Shown here one piece after another: positions 51,101 through 58,644 of a DNA stretch of 64,000 bases; the stretch's first letter is position 1, and the number at the start of each line of letters is the position of its first letter. Below the pieces are notes generated by a model, which saw only the letters and a program-made list of their open reading frames with translations, made no database searches and was not told the origin of the DNA. The DNA comes from Wagnerdoeblera sp046292685. GTDB taxonomy: Bacteria > Pseudomonadota > Alphaproteobacteria > Rhodobacterales > Rhodobacteraceae. Location: the NCBI RefSeq assembly GCF_046292685.1, contig NZ_JBKBQM010000001.1, positions 62,001 through 126,000 of the forward strand. The letters run 5' to 3'. The translations under genes and the position numbers were made by a program.

Positions 51101-51390
51101 TCGACACCTGGTCGGGCGGGGTCGGCGTGGACCTGATCGCCGATGGCGAATCGGGCGACCGGATCCGGTTGAACGCCATCAACATCAACAGCTTCTCTGC
51201 GGGCAACGGGTCGCAACTGGTGGGCGGGCAGGCGCAGATCCAGTCGGCCAACGGCGTCACATCGCTGTTCGTCGGGCTGGATGGCACGGCGGGCTACGAC
51301 TTCCGCATCGACCTGACCGGAACCTTCGGCGTGGCCGATTTCCAGGTGGTGAACTCGGCCTTTACCGGCGCCGACTTCATCTTCCTGTAA
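48154..51390 (+). CDS. Large RTX-type calcium-binding protein with six 172-residue super-repeats
   Basis: This 1078-residue acidic, Gly/Asp/Asn-rich protein carries many GGxGxDxUx calcium-binding nonapeptides (for example GGAGNDTL and GGAGDDILNGG) and no N-terminal signal peptide. Six copies of a module starting Y-[TV]-[SG]-GGWY and ending D-x-I-x-[VF]-E-R-[FY] begin near residues 49, 221, 391, 563, 736 and 910, a period of 170-174. The C-terminus ends FTGADFIFL, like type I secretion signals. The ATG at 48154 has AGGAGG upstream; an earlier in-frame start is not supported. No type I secretion genes are nearby. No enzyme domain was recognised; an adhesin or S-layer-like role is possible. Confidence 0.88.
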   Translation: MGITGLPTTAGNDLVIVTPPGQHSANGGGGTDTLRVDYRTLTTNIDYRYVGGGWYTFTDDFDSRIDHINFERYELWFGSGDDVLQGGGLNDSLSGGAGNDVITSGLGADSIDGGLGHDRWIGDYGSLNLDVSLVLTIGNTWASIAATGAQIRRIESVTLTTGVGADLLDTRAQSGNHWFSSGDGDDVFIVNAGRSTFNGGNGFDRLEADFSAATTRVTQVYTSGGWYRLADGAGRLSVDFINVEQFWLTGGSASDSLWGAAGNDMLSGNGGNDWLNGGAGRDTIHGGDGVDTWQADQSARTLATNVNLNSQTTNVGTISGIEALHMTAGLGNDNLVAHAGAYNDYIFGNDGNDTISTGQGKDNVNGGNGTDTLVMDWSAQTDPSAHITHRYTSGGWYRYADKAGNRVDYINFERYRLTGGAGNDWLGGGADVDTLIGGAGNDTLASDQGRATIDGGAGDDLWNANLTALTFNFNFNAADSQTTSQMTGRNFDLRNIEQVELSLGAGNDSISTAGYNLNDAVYGGAGDDSVNLGTGRDLFHGGDGTDLLIIDYSAQTEAVTNRYTSGGWYRYAVGADRHYVDHIAVERFDVTGGSADDLLDGGGLHDVLRGGAGDDVLNSAQGTAIIDGGTGNDRWVADLSAFTQNLVFNAAASQTTAQMTGLGFGVTNIESVNVGLGAGNDNFSTAGYAMDDTVYGGGGNDQIAVGLGFDVVHGGAGTDLLILDYSSATSQVSRWYTSGGWYRYGDVDGTMATDHIDVERFNVTGGSGADALDGGGLADTLSGGAGDDILNGGTGGNDRIFGGDGSDTWIMDLGASTLSHKLTLDANGNGTLTNNATQVNSIENVRLTTGAGNDTIDLSLSTGNHSIATGSGNDVVNLGRGQQHRVDGGANDDLLIADASQSASGVKSMYVGGGWYALRGLLGYDMQYINVERFDLTGSAFADNMFGHGGADTLRGGAGRDILNGGDGNDVLFGGAGADQFWFDTWSGGVGVDLIADGESGDRIRLNAININSFSAGNGSQLVGGQAQIQSANGVTSLFVGLDGTAGYDFRIDLTGTFGVADFQVVNSAFTGADFIFL

Positions 51391-51398
51391 TCCGGCAG

Positions 51399-51430
51399 GG
51401 GGCCGCGCGGGTAAATCCGCGCGGCCCCTT
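51399..51430. terminator. Bidirectional terminator between the RTX and mipZ genes
   Basis: GGGGCCGCGCGG and CCGCGCGGCCCC form a 12-bp stem with a GTAAAT loop, ending in TT on the plus strand. It lies between convergent genes. Confidence 0.65.
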
Positions 51431-51435
51431 GGCAA

Positions 51436-52245
51436 TCAGAAGTTCGGCTCGACCCCCGGCAAGGCCACGGCGCGCATCAGGTCGCGCAATTCCTGCCGGG
51501 CGGCGACGTTGGAAATGTTCAGGCTGTCGACCCCGACATCGCGCAGGTCCAGCAGGGTCAGCCCGCGCGGGAACAGTTCGCGGAAGATGACGCGTTCGGA
51601 AAACCCGGGCACCACGCGAAAGCCGATGCGTTTCGACAGGTCTTCCAGCGCCTTTCCCACCTTTTTCTTGTTGTGCATCTGCTGCGCGCCCAGGCGGTTG
51701 CGCAGCACGATCCAGTCGATCGGGCGCAAACCCGCCTGCGCCCGCAGCTGCCGCGCCTGCCAGACCATTTCGGCATAGATCGAGGGGCCGAGGATCTTGC
51801 CCGTGTCGGGGTCGATCCGCGCCAGCAGGTCGAAATCGACAAAGCTGTCGTTCATCGGCGTGATGAGCGTATCGGCCAGGCTGTGCGCCAGCTGGCTGAG
51901 CCGGGTATGGCTGCCGGGGCAATCGATGACGATGAAGTCCGACACGGCATCGAGCGCCGCCACCGCTTCGGACAGCCGGTGGTCAAAGGTGTTCTCGCCG
52001 GGTTTCAGGCTGGCCGGGTCGGGTTCGGGCAGGTCGCGCAGGTCGGGCGTGGGCAAGGAAAGCCCCGACTTGCGGGCAAAGGCCACCCGGTTTTCGACAT
52101 AGCGCCCGAAGGTGCGTTGCCGCAGGTCCAGGTCCAGCGCCCCGACCCGAAGGCCACCGCGGGCCAGCGCCGTTGCGACGTGCATGCAGGTGGTCGATTT
52201 GCCCGAACCGCCCTTTTCATTGCCGACAACGATGATATGCGCCAT
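51436..52245 (-). CDS. mipZ: MipZ division-site positioning ATPase (ParA family)
   Basis: This 269-residue P-loop ATPase resembles Caulobacter MipZ, which forms a gradient from the poles with ParB and inhibits FtsZ so that division occurs at mid-cell. The Walker A motif KGGSGKST is at 11-18, and IVVGNEKGG and LDLDLRQRTFGRY match the MipZ signature. FIVIDCPGSHTRLS is the switch II region. The ATG at 52245 is clear. It is read convergently with the RTX gene. Confidence 0.93.
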   Translation of the reverse strand: MAHIIVVGNEKGGSGKSTTCMHVATALARGGLRVGALDLDLRQRTFGRYVENRVAFARKSGLSLPTPDLRDLPEPDPASLKPGENTFDHRLSEAVAALDAVSDFIVIDCPGSHTRLSQLAHSLADTLITPMNDSFVDFDLLARIDPDTGKILGPSIYAEMVWQARQLRAQAGLRPIDWIVLRNRLGAQQMHNKKKVGKALEDLSKRIGFRVVPGFSERVIFRELFPRGLTLLDLRDVGVDSLNISNVAARQELRDLMRAVALPGVEPNF

Positions 52246-52318
52246 TGCCTGTCACTTTCACGACATTTGCGCCTTCATAGGCGCGGTGAGGCGCAAGGGG
52301 AAGTGGGAAGGCGCATGC

Positions 52319-52347
52319 AAAAGGCCCCGGATGTCTCCGGGGCCTTT
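52319..52347 (-). terminator. Intrinsic terminator after rpmE
   Basis: On the minus strand AGGCCCCGGAG pairs with TCCGGGGCCTT around a short loop, with A and T runs on both sides. It follows the trmD/rplS/rpmE set. Confidence 0.8.
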
Positions 52348-52371
52348 CTTCCGTTCCGCCCTGGCGCTGGC

Positions 52372-52593
52372 TCAGAAGCCGAGGCCGGCGTATTTGTTCT
52401 TGAACTTCGAGACGCGACCGCCGGTGTCCATCAGCTTGGTCGAACCGCCGGTCCAGGCCGGATGCGCCAGCGGGTCGATATCCAGCGCCAGAACGTCGCC
52501 TTCCTTGCCCCAGGTCGAGCGGGTCTGATAGGTTGTGCCGTCGGTCATCTTGACGGTGATCATGTGATAGTCGGGGTGAATGCCGCTTTTCAT
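52372..52593 (-). CDS. rpmE: Ribosomal protein bL31, zinc-free type
   Basis: This 73-residue 50S protein has the bL31 pattern MKSGIHPDYHMITVKMTDG and ends GRVSKFKNKYAGLGF. It has no cysteine, so it is the zinc-independent form. The ATG at 52593 starts 11 bp after the rplS stop on the same strand, so the two are co-transcribed. Confidence 0.95.
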   Translation of the reverse strand: MKSGIHPDYHMITVKMTDGTTYQTRSTWGKEGDVLALDIDPLAHPAWTGGSTKLMDTGGRVSKFKNKYAGLGF

Positions 52594-52604
52594 CGGACCG
52601 CTCC

Positions 52605-52976
52605 TCACTCGCCTTTGGATTTGGTGTTCGAGATTTCCGCGATCCGGGCCGACTTGCCGCGGCGCGACCGGAGGTAATACAGCTTGGCGCGGCGCACGCG
52701 GCCACGGCGCACGACCTCGATGCTGTCGATGTTGGTGGAATACAGCGGGAACACGCGCTCCACGCCCTCGCCGAAGGAAATCTTGCGCACGGTGAAGCTG
52801 GCACCGATGCCGCCGCCGTTGCGGCTGATGCAGACGCCTTCATAGGCCTGCACGCGGGTGCGGTTGCCTTCCTTCACCTTGTAGCCGACGCGCACGGTGT
52901 CGCCGGCCTTGAAGTCGGGGATGGTCTTGCCAAGCGCAGCGATCTGCTCGGCTTCCAGCTGGGCGATGAGGTTCAT
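52605..52976 (-). CDS. rplS: Ribosomal protein bL19
   Basis: This 123-residue 50S protein has the bL19 pattern DFKAGDTVRVGYKVKEGNR, YEGVCISRNGGGIGASFTVR and VERVFPLYSTNIDSIEVVRRG, then RRAKLYYLRSRRGKSARI. The ATG at 52976 has AAAGGAA upstream. A strong promoter lies 206 bp further up, just inside the trmD end, giving a long leader. It is followed by rpmE. Confidence 0.97.
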   Translation of the reverse strand: MNLIAQLEAEQIAALGKTIPDFKAGDTVRVGYKVKEGNRTRVQAYEGVCISRNGGGIGASFTVRKISFGEGVERVFPLYSTNIDSIEVVRRGRVRRAKLYYLRSRRGKSARIAEISNTKSKGE

Positions 52977-53181
52977 CGCGGTTCCTTTCCTGACGCGCGG
53001 TTGATCCGCGGATGTGATGCCGCCCGAGAGCTTCTGTCTTCGACCGGGTCCGCCCGTGGCGCCCGCAGAAGGTCGTTCGTGCCTTATCCGGCTTGCCGCC
53101 GACCGGCACCTTGCCGAAGCAGGCAAGGCCAAGGTCAACAAGGCAAGGTCCGCCAGGCGAATCCCGCCTGCGAACCGCCGT

Positions 53182-53210
53182 GGTATAGGGGCAGCGGGCC
53201 GCGGGGTCAA
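53182..53210 (-). promoter_or_regulatory. Promoter of rplS-rpmE with a long leader
   Basis: On the minus strand TTGACC (53210-53205) and TATACC (53187-53182) are exactly 17 bp apart. Transcription would start near 53175, about 200 nt before rplS. The -35 overlaps the last codons of trmD. Confidence 0.65.
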
Positions 53211-54022
53211 GGCTTGCGCGGGCGCGCCTGCCATGCCGCCCACAGGTCGGGGCGGCGTTCGGCGGTGATGCGTTCGGCCTCGGCCTGGCGCCAGCGCGCC
53301 ACCTCGGCATGGTTGCCCGACAAGAGCACGGGCGGAATCTCGCGCCCTTCCCAGACCGGCGGGCGGGTGTAGTGCGGATGCTCCAGCAAGCCGCCGGAAA
53401 AGCTTTCCTCCTCGGTCGAGGCGGCATTGCCCAGCACGCCGGGCAGCAGGCGCACGGTGGCGTCGATCATCGCCTGGGCCGCGATCTCGCCCCCGGTCAT
53501 CACGAAATCGCCAAGGCTGACTTCCTGGATGGCAAAGCGGTCCAGCACGCGCTGGTCGACGCCTTCGAAGCGGCCGCAGACCAGCGTCACGCCGTCGGCC
53601 GCGGCCCAGGCCCGCGCGGTGGCCTGGTCGAACCGCGCGCCGCGCGGGCTGAGGTAGACCACCGGCCAGCGCGCCCGGTCGGGCGGCGCGCCGTGGCAGG
53701 CCACCTCCAGCGCCGCCGCCACCACATCGGCGCGCAACACCATGCCGGCGCCGCCGCCGGCCGGCGTATCGTCGACATTGCGGTGCCGCCCGATGCCGAA
53801 GTCGCGCAAGGGAATGGCGTCCAGCGCCCATAGCCCCTGGTCCAGCGCCTTGCCGGTCAGCGACAGGCCCAGCGTGCCGGGGAACGCCTCGGGGAACAGG
53901 GTGACGACGCGGGCGCGCCAGGCGCCCTTGACCACGCGGGGTTCCTCCATCAGGTCGCGCGGCCGCGCCGAAACCTGCACCGAAAACCGCCCGTGCGACC
54001 TGCCCTTGCCTTCGCCCGACAC
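53207..54022 (-). CDS. trmD: tRNA (guanine-N1)-methyltransferase TrmD
   Basis: This 271-residue SPOUT enzyme makes m1G37 in tRNA. The knot region includes VCGRFEGVDQRVLDRFAIQEVS (about 140-161) and SLGDFVMTGGEIAAQAMIDA. The GTG at 54022 has a GGAGGG site and gives a 24-residue extension (KGRSHGRFSVQ, RPRDLM) before the usual MEEPRVV start at 53950, which has no ribosome site. The rplS promoter lies at its end. It is read in the opposite direction from its usual partner rimM. Confidence 0.95.
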   Translation of the reverse strand: MSGEGKGRSHGRFSVQVSARPRDLMEEPRVVKGAWRARVVTLFPEAFPGTLGLSLTGKALDQGLWALDAIPLRDFGIGRHRNVDDTPAGGGAGMVLRADVVAAALEVACHGAPPDRARWPVVYLSPRGARFDQATARAWAAADGVTLVCGRFEGVDQRVLDRFAIQEVSLGDFVMTGGEIAAQAMIDATVRLLPGVLGNAASTEEESFSGGLLEHPHYTRPPVWEGREIPPVLLSGNHAEVARWRQAEAERITAERRPDLWAAWQARPRKP

Positions 54023-54036
54023 CGCGCCCTCCGCCC

Positions 54037-54087
54037 ATTCACCTTGCAGAAATATCCCGCGGGGGTCCGGGGGTGCGAAACCCCCGG
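54037..54087 (-). repeat. Dispersed intergenic palindromic repeat, copy E (tail 1)
   Basis: On the minus strand: CCGGGGGTTTCGCACCCCCG stem-loop, then ACCCCCGCGGGATATTTC and TGCAAGGTGAAT. It lies between the N-formylglutamate amidohydrolase-family gene and trmD. Confidence 0.8.
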
Positions 54088-54142
54088 CCGGTGCCGCTGG
54101 CGCAGCGATACACCGCCCGGGCCTGTGTGACCAGCCCGCGCC

Positions 54143-55009
54143 CTATTCCGCAGCCAGCGCCGGACGCCCGATTCGGCGCCCGAGCTCGGCCAGATCGGCC
54201 ACCACGGCCGACAGGCGTCGGCGCAGCAGTTCGAAGCCCGGCGCAGGGCGCACGACGGCTTCGTCCATGTAAAGGCTGCGGTCGATCTCGACCTGCACGA
54301 CATGCTGGTCGATGGGCGGGCGCCCGTAGGCCTGGGTGATGTAGGCCCCGGCAAAGGGGCTGTTGCGCGCCACCACGAAACCTGCGCGCAGAAAGGCGGC
54401 CTCGACCCCGGCCATCACCTCGGGCGCGCAGGCCGCGCCGTGCCGGTCGCCCAGCACCACCTCGGGCACGCGGCGGCCGGGCCCGGCATGGGCCGCGATC
54501 GCCTCGTGCGGCATCGAATGGCAATCGACCAGCAGCACCGCGCCAAAGGTCTGGCGCGACCGCCGCAGCAGATCCTGCAACGCCTGATGATAGGGGTGCC
54601 AGCCGTGTTCCAGCCGCGCCTCGGCCTCGGCCCGCGAAAGGCGCTGCGGATGAATCACCTTGCCCCCCGCCACCACGCGGGGAATCACCCCCAGCCCCGA
54701 GGCGACCCGCGGGTTGAGCGACCCGCGCGGCACGCCCTCGATCAGCGCCGGGTCCAGCTCGTCGGGCGCGCGGTTCAGATCGACCCAGGCGCGCGGCGTG
54801 CGCGCGGCCAGCAGGGGCGCGCCGCATTTCGGCGCCGCGTCAAACAGCAGGTCGACAAACGCATCCTCGGACGAACGCAGCACATGCGCAGCCAGCGGGC
54901 TTTGCGCCACGAAATCGTCGGGGTAATCCCGCCCCGAATGCGGCGAGGCAAAGACCGTGGCGGTATCGTGCCGGCGCGGCAGGAACAGATCGTAGGGCGG
55001 GCGGGGCAT
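54143..55009 (-). CDS. N-formylglutamate amidohydrolase-family protein
   Basis: This 288-residue protein matches the N-formylglutamate amidohydrolase family (HutG2-like), which deformylates N-formylglutamate in histidine breakdown; some members act on other N-formyl amides. Key segments are FASPHSGRDYP, RTPRAWVDLNRAPDELDP, LLVDCHSMPHE, and the metal residues in VVLGDRHG and VQVEIDRSLYMDE. The ATG at 55009 has AAGGAGG upstream. It is not in a his operon here, so the physiological substrate is open. Confidence 0.9.
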   Translation of the reverse strand: MPRPPYDLFLPRRHDTATVFASPHSGRDYPDDFVAQSPLAAHVLRSSEDAFVDLLFDAAPKCGAPLLAARTPRAWVDLNRAPDELDPALIEGVPRGSLNPRVASGLGVIPRVVAGGKVIHPQRLSRAEAEARLEHGWHPYHQALQDLLRRSRQTFGAVLLVDCHSMPHEAIAAHAGPGRRVPEVVLGDRHGAACAPEVMAGVEAAFLRAGFVVARNSPFAGAYITQAYGRPPIDQHVVQVEIDRSLYMDEAVVRPAPGFELLRRRLSAVVADLAELGRRIGRPALAAE

Positions 55010-55112
55010 CGGTCCTCCTTGCCGGACATGGTATAGGTGGAAATCCTGTCCTGTCGATGCCTTGGCATCGGATTCATCGGCCGGGTTTCGTGCCGGGGCG
55101 CACGATCCCCCC

Positions 55113-55141
55113 TTGAAGCCGGCGGCGACTCTGTCTATACG
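55113..55141 (+). promoter_or_regulatory. Promoter of tRNA-Val
   Basis: TTGAAG (55113-55118) and TATACG (55136-55141) are exactly 17 bp apart, 66 bp before the tRNA 5' end. Confidence 0.6.
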
Positions 55142-55207
55142 CCCATGCACCGCCGCGGCCCCGGCCTGTTTTCCTGCATGCGCAGGCGGCAGGACGGCAA
55201 GCGGAAC

Positions 55208-55282
<75 letters not shown>

Positions 55283-55353
55283 TCCACCGCCCGGAAACGG
55301 GCAGAACGCAACCCGAAGCGCGCACGCCGCGCCGCGAAGTCAGGAGAGCACCG

Positions 55354-55479
55354 ATGAAGGTCGCAAACTCGCTCCGCTCGCTCAAGACGCGTCACCGCGA
55401 TTGCCAGATCGTGCGCCGCAAGGGCCGGATCTACGTAATCAACAAGACGCAGAAGCGCTACAAGGCCCGTCAGGGCTGA
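55354..55479 (+). CDS. rpmJ: Ribosomal protein bL36, zinc-free type
   Basis: This 41-residue protein reads MKVANSLRSLKTRHRDCQIV at its N-terminus and INKTQKRYKARQG at its end. It lacks three of the four zinc ligands (only C17 remains), so it is the cysteine-poor, YkgO-like type usual in alphaproteobacteria. A CAGGAGAG site precedes the ATG. It is too short for simple ORF lists. A strong terminator follows. Confidence 0.96.
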   Translation: MKVANSLRSLKTRHRDCQIVRRKGRIYVINKTQKRYKARQG

Positions 55480-55500
55480 GCCTTCCTGTAGCAGGCAATG

Positions 55501-55537
55501 CCAAAGGCCGCATCCCAGGATGCGGCCTTTGGCTTTT
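55501..55537 (+). terminator. Intrinsic terminator after rpmJ
   Basis: CCAAAGGCCGCAT and ATGCGGCCTTTGG form a 13-bp stem with a CCCAGG loop, followed by CTTTTT. It is the most convincing terminator near this region. Confidence 0.9.
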
Positions 55538-55543
55538 TCCGGC

Positions 55544-55900
55544 CTATCGCAGGCGCAGGTCGGCGTAATCGCCCTTGCCCTGATCGGCGGTAAAGCGCAG
55601 CGATTCCCCGCGCTTTTCGACCAGCTGGCAGTTGTCGCCCAGGTTCTCGTCGCCGAAGATCAGCGTGCGGCAGAAATAGCCGCCTTTCCACGACCAGGCC
55701 CCCGTGACCGGGCGCCCGAAGGCCCGGCCGCGGATGGTGCCGTCCGGGGCGACGTTCAGGGTGATGCCGAACCGGGTCAGCGCCCGGTCCTTGACCAGCG
55801 AGACGAAGGCATCGCGCGATTCGATCCGCTGGGTGTCGGCGACCCCGGGTTCGGCGATCAGGGCCAGGGCACCGGCGGCAAGAACAGGAAGGACACGCAT
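55544..55900 (-). CDS. Small secreted conserved hypothetical protein
   Basis: This 118-residue protein has a signal peptide (MRVLPVLAAGALALIAEPGVA). The mature part has strands around RFGITLNVAPDGTIRGRAFG, a WSWKGGYFCRTLIFG segment and two cysteines (FCRT and DNCQL) that could form a disulfide. It looks like a Rhodobacterales-wide family that databases sometimes misname dihydrodipicolinate reductase; it is far too short and lacks any Rossmann motif. The function is unknown. Confidence 0.8.
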   Translation of the reverse strand: MRVLPVLAAGALALIAEPGVADTQRIESRDAFVSLVKDRALTRFGITLNVAPDGTIRGRAFGRPVTGAWSWKGGYFCRTLIFGDENLGDNCQLVEKRGESLRFTADQGKGDYADLRLR

Positions 55901-55972
55901 GATGAAAGCACCTTTGGCAACACGTCCGCGGCAATATACGCGGCCGCGTAACAGACGGATCACCGGCGCCGG

Positions 55973-56680
55973 TCAGCCCCAGGTCACCTCGCCCAGAAAG
56001 ATGTAGCCGGCCCCGTAGATCGTCTTGATGAGGCGGGGATTGCGCGGATCCTCGCGCAGCTTGGTGCGCAGCCGCGAGATGCGCACGTCCATCGCCCGGT
56101 CGAAGCTTTCGCCCGCCGCCCCGCCCAGGGTTTCCTGCATCTGCGCGCGCGAGATCAACCGCTTGGGGCTGTCGAGGAACATGCGCAGCACCTCGCCTTC
56201 GGCATGGCTGAACGGCGTTTCGCTGCCATCGTCGGCCACCAGGACATAGCGGTCGAACTCGGCCCGCCAGCCGTTGAACCGGGCGACCTGCGGCGCCTTG
56301 GGCGCGGCATCGCTGCGGCCCTTGCGCAGGCGGGCGCGGACGCGGGCCACCACCTCGGCGGGCTCGAACGGCTTGATGATATAGTCGTCGGCCCCCAGTT
56401 CCAGCCCGGTCACCCGGTCCTGCACCTGCGCGCGGCCCGAGATGATGATGATCGCCGCGCCCGATTCCAGCGCCAGCCGGTGCACCACGGCCAGACCGTC
56501 GCGGTCGGGCAGGCCCAGATCGACCAGGCAGACATCCGGCGTGGCGCGGTTCAGCGCCGCCTCGAATTCGGTGGCGCGGGCAAAGGTGGTCACGCGGTAG
56601 CCCGCTTCCTCCAGCGCATCGGCCAGCATCCGGCGGATCTCGGGCTCGTCATCCAGAATGGCAATGTGGCTCTGGCTCAT
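55973..56680 (-). CDS. OmpR-type response regulator
   Basis: This 235-residue regulator has a receiver domain (1-120) with the phosphate acceptor D54 in VCLVDLGLPDRDG and the lysine in DYIIKPFEP, and a C-terminal winged helix (about 135-230) with SRLRTKLREDPRNPRLIKTI and YGAGYIF. It overlaps the histidine kinase gene by 4 bp and is its partner. No target is proven; the divergent acyl-CoA ligase and transporter genes are the nearest candidates. Confidence 0.95.
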   Translation of the reverse strand: MSQSHIAILDDEPEIRRMLADALEEAGYRVTTFARATEFEAALNRATPDVCLVDLGLPDRDGLAVVHRLALESGAAIIIISGRAQVQDRVTGLELGADDYIIKPFEPAEVVARVRARLRKGRSDAAPKAPQVARFNGWRAEFDRYVLVADDGSETPFSHAEGEVLRMFLDSPKRLISRAQMQETLGGAAGESFDRAMDVRISRLRTKLREDPRNPRLIKTIYGAGYIFLGEVTWG

Positions 56681-58617
56681 GCGGCGGCTCCGGTCAATGG
56701 CAGGCGCGCCAGAAAGGCGGCCAGCGCAGGTGCGTCGAAGGGCTTGGACAGCACGGGAAAGCGCCGCTCGGCCGCGGCGCGGCGCGGGTCGCCGGGGGGC
56801 AGCGAGGTCATCAGCGCCAGCGGCACGGCGCAGCCCTGCCCGGCCAGGCGCTCGGCCAGCGCCACGCCGGTGGTCGGGCCCTGGAGGTTGATGTCCGACA
56901 GCACCAGCGTCAGGCCCGGCAAGTCCGCCAGCGGCTCGGCCTCGTCGGCGCTGGCGGCCTCGATCACCGCATGGCCCAGGCCGCGCAACATCTCGCGCAC
57001 CGATTCGCGGATGGCGTCGCTGTCTTCGACCAGCAGCACGAGGCCGGGGGCGACCGGCACCGTCACCGGGCGCAGCGGCAGCCGCAGCGTGACCACGGCC
57101 CCCCCTTGCGGGCGGTTGGCCAGCCGCACCGACCCGCCGGCCAGCTTGACCTGATCGTAAACCATCGCCAGGCCCAGCCCCGAGCCCTCGCCGCCCTTGG
57201 TGGTAAAGAACGGGTCCAGCCCGCGCTCCAGCGCCTGCGGCGTAAAGCCCGGCCCGTCGTCCTCCACGGCGAATTCGGCCCAGGTGTCGCGCAGGGGCCG
57301 CGCGGTGACGCTGATCCGGCCTTCGCGCGGGCCGATCGCATCGCGCGCGTTCAGGATCAGGTTGACCAGCGCATCCTGCAAGGCGCCCGGGTCCAGCAGC
57401 ACAGGGCCGTCGAAGCCCTCGATGCGGATGTCCAGCGCCACCCGGTCGCCCAACGCGGCACGGGCCAGGGTGCGCAGCTCGGCCCCGAAGGCGGTCAGGT
57501 CCACCGGCACCGGCCGCAGGTCGCGCCGCCCGGAAATCGAGGCGATCCGGTCCAGCAGCACCCCGCCGCGACGGGCAGCCGCCAGCGTGGCCGCCACCAG
57601 GTCGCCGGCCTCGGGCGGCATCGGCATGCGCTGCAGCCGGGTCTGCAACCCCATGATGATGGTCAGCAGATTGGCAAAGTCATGCGCCAGGCCGCTGGTC
57701 AGCTGGGCCGCCAGCTCGCGCTTGCGCGTCTGGGTCAACGCGGCGCGGGCCTGCGCCTCCTCGGTCACGTCCATCGACAGGATGTAGACGCCATTGATCG
57801 GCCCGTCCCCCACCCGGTCGGGGGTAAAGGCGCCGCGGATGCGCCGGCCGCTGTCGTCGTCGGTGAACTCCACCACGCTTGCCTCGCCGGCCAGGGCAAG
57901 CCGCAGGTTCGGCTCGATCTTGGCAAAGGTCGCCGGGCCCAGCGCCTCGCGCCCGGTCAGGCCCAGAATGTCCGACGGCCGCCCGGGCAGCACCGAGGTC
58001 AGCCGCCGGTTGGAATAGGTATAGCGCAGGTCGCGCCCGACATGGGCGATATGCGCCGGCATCATCTCGGTGGTCAGGCGGGTGCGCGCCTCCATCTCGG
58101 TCAACTCGCGCTTGGCTTCCTCCAGCGCGGTGTTGGTGGCGGCCAGCGCCCGGTTCGCCTTGGCCAGGCGTTCGGCATTGGCCAGCACCTCGCCCGACAG
58201 CTCCTCGGAGCGCGCGCGCAACAGACCCTCCTGCACCTTCACCTCGGTGATGTCGGTATAGACGGTCACCCACCCGCCTTGCGGCAAGGGCGCCCCCTCG
58301 ACCGAAATCCACCGCCCGTTCGGGCGCTGACGCTCCATGTAATGCGGCACGAAGGCGCGGGCGGTATCCACCCGCACGCGCACCGCCTCCTCGGCATCGG
58401 CCACCGGCCCGTATTCGCCGCGCTGCACGAGATAGCGGATGGTCTCCTCGAAGCCGGCACCGGGCGCGACCAGCCAGTCGGGAAAGTCGAACATGTCCTG
58501 ATAGCGCCGGTTGCACAACGCAAGCCGCAAGTCGCGGTCGAAGATCGACAGCGCCTGCTGGATCAGGTTCAACCCGGCCCGCGTCAGGCTGGCATGGGCA
58601 TCCTCGCTCAGTGGCAT
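56677..58617 (-). CDS. Hybrid PAS-domain histidine kinase/receiver protein
   Basis: This 646-residue sensor has two PAS regions (about 15-130 and 185-300) separated by a coiled coil (about 130-185), a dimerisation helix with H312 in SGLAHDFANLL, an ATPase domain with NLILNARDAI, DDGPGFTP and GSGLGLAMVYDQ, and a C-terminal receiver with D575 in LVLSDINLQG. No transmembrane helix is seen, so it senses an internal signal. The chosen ATG at 58617 skips a longer frame that runs through a dispersed repeat. It is divergent from the acyl-CoA ligase operon. Confidence 0.93.
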   Translation of the reverse strand: MPLSEDAHASLTRAGLNLIQQALSIFDRDLRLALCNRRYQDMFDFPDWLVAPGAGFEETIRYLVQRGEYGPVADAEEAVRVRVDTARAFVPHYMERQRPNGRWISVEGAPLPQGGWVTVYTDITEVKVQEGLLRARSEELSGEVLANAERLAKANRALAATNTALEEAKRELTEMEARTRLTTEMMPAHIAHVGRDLRYTYSNRRLTSVLPGRPSDILGLTGREALGPATFAKIEPNLRLALAGEASVVEFTDDDSGRRIRGAFTPDRVGDGPINGVYILSMDVTEEAQARAALTQTRKRELAAQLTSGLAHDFANLLTIIMGLQTRLQRMPMPPEAGDLVAATLAAARRGGVLLDRIASISGRRDLRPVPVDLTAFGAELRTLARAALGDRVALDIRIEGFDGPVLLDPGALQDALVNLILNARDAIGPREGRISVTARPLRDTWAEFAVEDDGPGFTPQALERGLDPFFTTKGGEGSGLGLAMVYDQVKLAGGSVRLANRPQGGAVVTLRLPLRPVTVPVAPGLVLLVEDSDAIRESVREMLRGLGHAVIEAASADEAEPLADLPGLTLVLSDINLQGPTTGVALAERLAGQGCAVPLALMTSLPPGDPRRAAAERRFPVLSKPFDAPALAAFLARLPLTGAAA

Positions 58618-58644
58618 CGGCCCCTCCCCAAGGCGCACCGCCCC

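Noticed and set aside
48154..51390. Regular repeats that could suggest a CRISPR-like array
   Set aside because: The repeats are in frame, encode protein, vary at synonymous positions and have a period of about 516 bp with no spacers.
44944..51435. Two long minus-strand frames (1050 and 1105 residues)
   Set aside because: They lie antisense to infB and to the RTX gene; the second simply mirrors the RTX repeats.
52840..53427. A 195-residue minus-strand frame across the rplS leader
   Set aside because: It overlaps the ends of trmD and rplS in another frame and has no ribosome site or family match; the region fits a leader better.
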